Origin: Diplocarpon mali
Taxonomy: Eukaryota > Ascomycota > Leotiomycetes > Helotiales > Drepanopezizaceae
NCBI GenBank assembly: GCA_024741835.1
Contig: JAENRP010000182.1
Location: forward strand, 17,149 to 81,148
Length of the DNA stretch: 64,000 nucleotides
Reading direction: 5' to 3'
The position numbers were made by a program, and so were the translations under genes. Shown here one piece after another: positions 60,469-64,000 of this stretch. Under the pieces are notes generated by a model, which was not told where the DNA came from, did not search any database, and saw only the letters and a list, made by a program, of their open reading frames with translations. The first letter of the stretch is position 1. Each line of letters begins with the position of its first letter.

Positions 60469-63400
60469 ATGTCAGTTGTTGCCTTAGGCAGCAAGTTAAT
60501 AAATACTACTAGTAATAAGCTAATATTAGAGGGTGGCTTTTTATAAGAGGGCAAGTTACTAAGATCATTAGAAGATATGGTAAGTACTTATAAAACGTTA
60601 GGTGAAATAGAATAATAGGTATTCTTAAACTCATTTATTAAAGTATTAAACTATAGAATCTCTATAGTTAAAGAAGGATTTTTAGGCTTTAATGATTTTC
60701 TTAAGAATAAGCTTAAGATAAAGGGAATCAATTATGAAAAATTCTTATAAGAATATTAAAGGTATGCTAATTTAGTCAATCTATTTTAAAAGAATCGAGA
60801 TAAGAAAAATAAGTATATAAAAAGGTTATTGCAGTTTATAAGTAGCACTTATAGTATACTTTTTCAAATATACTTTATAACTAATATTACCGCTAATAAC
60901 GCCTTGCAAGGGCTTGGTAAAATTTTTAAGATATACTAACTAGTGGCAAAGGCCATATAAGTATTAAATTATTTCACTATCTAAAAGGGTATAAAAAAGC
61001 TATAGGAAAATAGTACGCAAGGTAGAAAATTTATAGGTTTCTTAAGTACTATTATCTACTCTGCTATTTAAACTATAAAGGACAGCCCCTCTTAGTATAA
61101 TAATATTGCATTACTAGATCAAATAGTTCTAAATACCCTCGGTTTGCAATAGTTATAATATAGTTTACTTATTATAAAGGAAAAGATGATCTATCTAGCT
61201 GAGTATACTATAAACTACTTTGATAATAAGATAGAAAGATAGGAGTTTATTATACCTGCCGCTTAGAAAATGCTACTACCTCTAGAAGATTCAACTGATA
61301 AGTAAAATTTGACTTATAGGCCTGGCCCATAGGTGGAAGTACTATATAAGGAGGATATCCTTAAGCTAGAGGTGCCTATAATACCTAGAACTCAAATAGC
61401 TAATTATTGCGATCATTAATCATTAGACTTAGACGAGTTTGATTCACTATCCTTAAAGATGCCTTAAATACTTAAAATACTAATAGTAAAGAAGTTAACT
61501 CGTAAGCCTAGCCTATAGGTCAGAATATATAATAATATAGACTTTAAAGATAATCTGATAAATAAAGAGAATAACCCTATCACTAATATAATAGAAATTT
61601 TTAATAATACTAAGAAGGATATAGCTGATATTATATAAACCTTTTCCAAAGACTTATAAAAATTTGTTTTGAAATTCTACAAGTCAATAATAAAGCGTTT
61701 AAAAAAGGAAGGTCAAGGAGAAGTTTTACTAGTATAAGAAGTAATAGCAAGAGCTATTAAACAAATTATAAAGCTACAATAAGACGAATTTTCTATAGAC
61801 AATATTATATATTTCTTTATTAAGTATAAGAAATCGAAAGGCGACTACTATATCTTTAAAGAAAAGCTAGAAAATAATATAATAATCATATCTATAGAGT
61901 GCTATAAAGTTCCCTTTAATATTAAGATAATACTTTAATATAGTAATAGATTTAAGATTGTAGTAATACTAGAGATGAAGATATAATTAAGCAAATTTAT
62001 AATAAGGATATTCGAGGACTTTAGTTTCGAAAAATTTTATACTCTATATAAACGATAATATATATAATATTATAAGCTAATAATAGTATCTCTAACTAAT
62101 AAGTAAGTTTCCTCTAATATATACAAATTTTGCACTACACCTAACCTAAAGTTGTTTTTACTATACTTAAGGAATTATATAATTATAGCTATTGGCAATA
62201 GAATAGTAAGCCAGGTTAAGAAAGATATATTATTAGGTTTTGCTAAGTTTAAAGTAGAGCTTAAAGCTTTGAAATTATTCTATAATATCGCCTGGACTCC
62301 TGCCTAATATAATGCTATACTAATTAGTAATAACCTAATATTACTCTATAGTAAAGGTTTTTTAAATATGCCTAAATTGTTTAGCTACGCTTTCCTAAGT
62401 ACTATACGCACGTATAGTCATAGTAATTATAGAAAGAATTCATTTTTAATATTAGCATAAGAGGAGCTAGAAATGTACTAATACCATTTCTGGACCTTAA
62501 ATAAAAAGCCAAGCCCTCCTTCTGCCTTCTTTTATAATATAACTTATAGCTTGATATAGCAGACCTTAAGGATGTACTATAGTCTGTATCTTAATACTCT
62601 ATTGACTTATTATAATTCTTTATATAAGCTAATAGCATATCCTAAGCTTATATAGTTTATAGGCATTAACTACTATTTGCGAATTGTTTCTATTAAGATT
62701 AACGCTAATATAAGATTTATAAGATTAACTCCTAGGCCTGGCTTATAGGTTAATCTACCTAATAATAGAACTATTGACTACTATATGATTCTAGCAGCTA
62801 AACAATCGATTAGAGAATTTACTATATAGGAAAAGTCTTATAAGTTATTTATACTTATACCCTATTACCTTAAGAACTCTTAATAGATCTTATTAAATCT
62901 AGTATAGAGCGCAGCTTAATAGAAAGAATTAAATACTAAAGATAGAATAATTCTAAAGGAGTATATCTCTAATAAGACTATTCTATTCTTAGTATTTATA
63001 AGATAAGGCACCTTTGTTAATTTGGATTCTAATAGAGAACTTAGAAAGGGTGGTTTTCTTGCCGTTAGTAATAACTATATAAAAGTTATTAGCAATAAAT
63101 CACTTAAGAATAGCGCTGACTTAAAAGAATTTATTATCGATTCTATCCATATAAAGAAACTAAGCATAGCAAGATAGAGTATTGCTAAAGAAGCCTTAGC
63201 CAAGTTTCGTATAACACTCGGTATAATAAAAGGTAGTCTACTATTAGACGCTCTCGTAAGAAGACGATCATAGAGTAATCTATTAGTAGTAATAACTATA
63301 AAGGATTTGTTCGCAAAAGACGTATCTTAGCTAATAGCATATTTAAAGAAGTATAAACAAGAACTTTTTAAAGATTTTACTAATACTTAAAAGCTGGTTT

Positions 63401-63888
63401 AACAACTAGAGCTATAATTATATAGCGATAAGTCTTAGATAAAGACTAAGGATATAGATAATAATATTAAAGCTAATAATATAATTAATAAGATAATACT
63501 CCTTAAGAAGTATAGCATTAAGAAGCTTTATATAAAGACACCTGATATAACTCCTAGGCCCGGCCTGCAACTTGATTTATTAAAGGGTAAGGCTAAGGAA
63601 GTAGTATCTATAGAATCTCCTACCTCCTCCTTTTCTATTATTAACAATTCCCTTAAAGATAATAATAATAATAATAACGATAATGCTACTATATAAGTCT
63701 CTCTCCCTATTAGTAGAAGCCGCTAAAGTATACTAGCATCTGCTTAAACTACTAAAGCTCCTACTATACTAAGACCTATCTTATCAGATACTAATAGTAA
63801 TGCTATAAAAAGAAGTGGTCGTTTAATAAAGAGAGTATTATCTAATAATAGGTCTTCCTGCCTTTTAAAGAGAACTAAGGAAAATTAA
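60469..63888 (+). pseudogene. G4 ORF-Y (1139 codons, ATG kept, RIP-broken)
   Basis: The only copy with its ATG (60469-60471), reading M-S-V-V-A-L-G-S-K. 3420 nt to TAA at 63886-63888. Palindromes P10 (61311), P11 (61497), P12 (62727) and P13 (63549) are present. Close to G1 throughout, with no net indel. Confidence 0.7.
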
Positions 63889-64000
63889 TATCTAAGTTAG
63901 TACTATTTTTAATTGTTTTTACAATTCTATAGCTTATTTGTTTTACTAGTTTCATTTTCTAACTCCTAGGCCTGGCCTATAAGTGAAAAGCTATATATAA
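63889..64000 (+). other. G4 start of 3' tail
   Basis: Palindrome P14 at 63961-63987, then AAAAGCTATATATA to the window end. The 3' LTR is not in the window. Confidence 0.6.

Larger units (their letters stand above)
51599..64000 (+). mobile_element. G4: giant Ty3/Gypsy element, 5' truncated in gag, runs off window
   Basis: Begins near the C-terminal part of gag (equivalent to ~18070 of G2) with no LTR, and continues through pol, ORF-X, spacer, ORF-Y and the start of the 3' tail. It is uninterrupted and serves as the empty-site reference for both nested insertions in G2. The window ends at the same point of the tail where the gaps occur in G1 and G3. Confidence 0.85.

Noticed and set aside
1..64000. 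Mitochondrial or bacterial origin suggested by the low G+C
   Set aside because: Nuclear LTR retrotransposon architecture with target duplications, RIP context and a spliced gene point to a fungal nuclear genome; read-through stops are mutated codons, not an alternative code.
1..64000. Alternative genetic code with TAA/TAG read as glutamine
   Set aside because: Stops vary between copies at the same codon (CAA/TAA, CAG/TAG, TGA/TAA), catalytic residues are lost too, and all changes fit C-to-T and G-to-A mutation.

Overview
The window is a retrotransposon graveyard from a filamentous ascomycete (Pezizomycotina-type) nuclear genome. Three things show this: fungal-type Ty3/Gypsy and Ty1/Copia proteins, a GT-AG intron-bearing gene with a TATA box inside one element, and the strong imprint of repeat-induced point mutation (RIP). 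CpA and TpG (and much CpG) have been turned into TpA almost everywhere, so reading frames are full of TAA and TAG while lengths stay intact. No host gene, tRNA or rRNA was seen. The species cannot be named.

Layout. (1) 1-10445 (+): 'G1', the 3' two thirds of a giant Gypsy element, ending in an LTR at 10201-10445. (2) 10446-15198: two Copia-A copies lying tail to tail around a scrap of Copia-B. (3) 15199-~51598 (+): 'G2', a Gypsy of the same family, broken by two later insertions: a lightly mutated Copia (Copia-C, 18235-25426, TSD AGAAT) in its gag and a complete inverted copy 'G3' (33011-48843, minus, TSD TTGG) in its ORF-X. G2 stops inside ORF-Y at ~51598. (4) ~51599-64000 (+): 'G4', a copy that starts abruptly inside gag and runs off the window.

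The giant Gypsy family is 15.8 kb (G3) with 245-247 bp LTRs. Its order is LTR, gag, protease-RT-RNase H-integrase, ORF-X (1105 codons), 606 bp spacer, ORF-Y (1139 codons), AT-rich tail, LTR. X and Y lie on the pol strand. Their exact lengths are kept in G1, G3 and G4, and by eye they are paralogues of each other. I recognise no known domain in them, and they are the main candidate for something undescribed.

A second candidate is a family of roughly 24-bp GC-rich near-palindromes (halves like ACTCGCGAGCC and GGCCTGCGAGT). I counted 47 in the Gypsy copies at 14 fixed element positions, six in the Copia-A LTRs and one inside a tandem repeat next to Copia-B, where neighbouring units act as an empty site. 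Many are read in frame as LT-R-x-P-G-x-R-V.

A third candidate is an antisense gene between pol and the 3' LTR of Copia-C. It has a TATAAAAG box, two GT-AG introns that reconcile the frames, a cysteine-rich domain and a predicted 254 residues. All coordinates and motifs were read by eye; percent identities and database matches were not computed.
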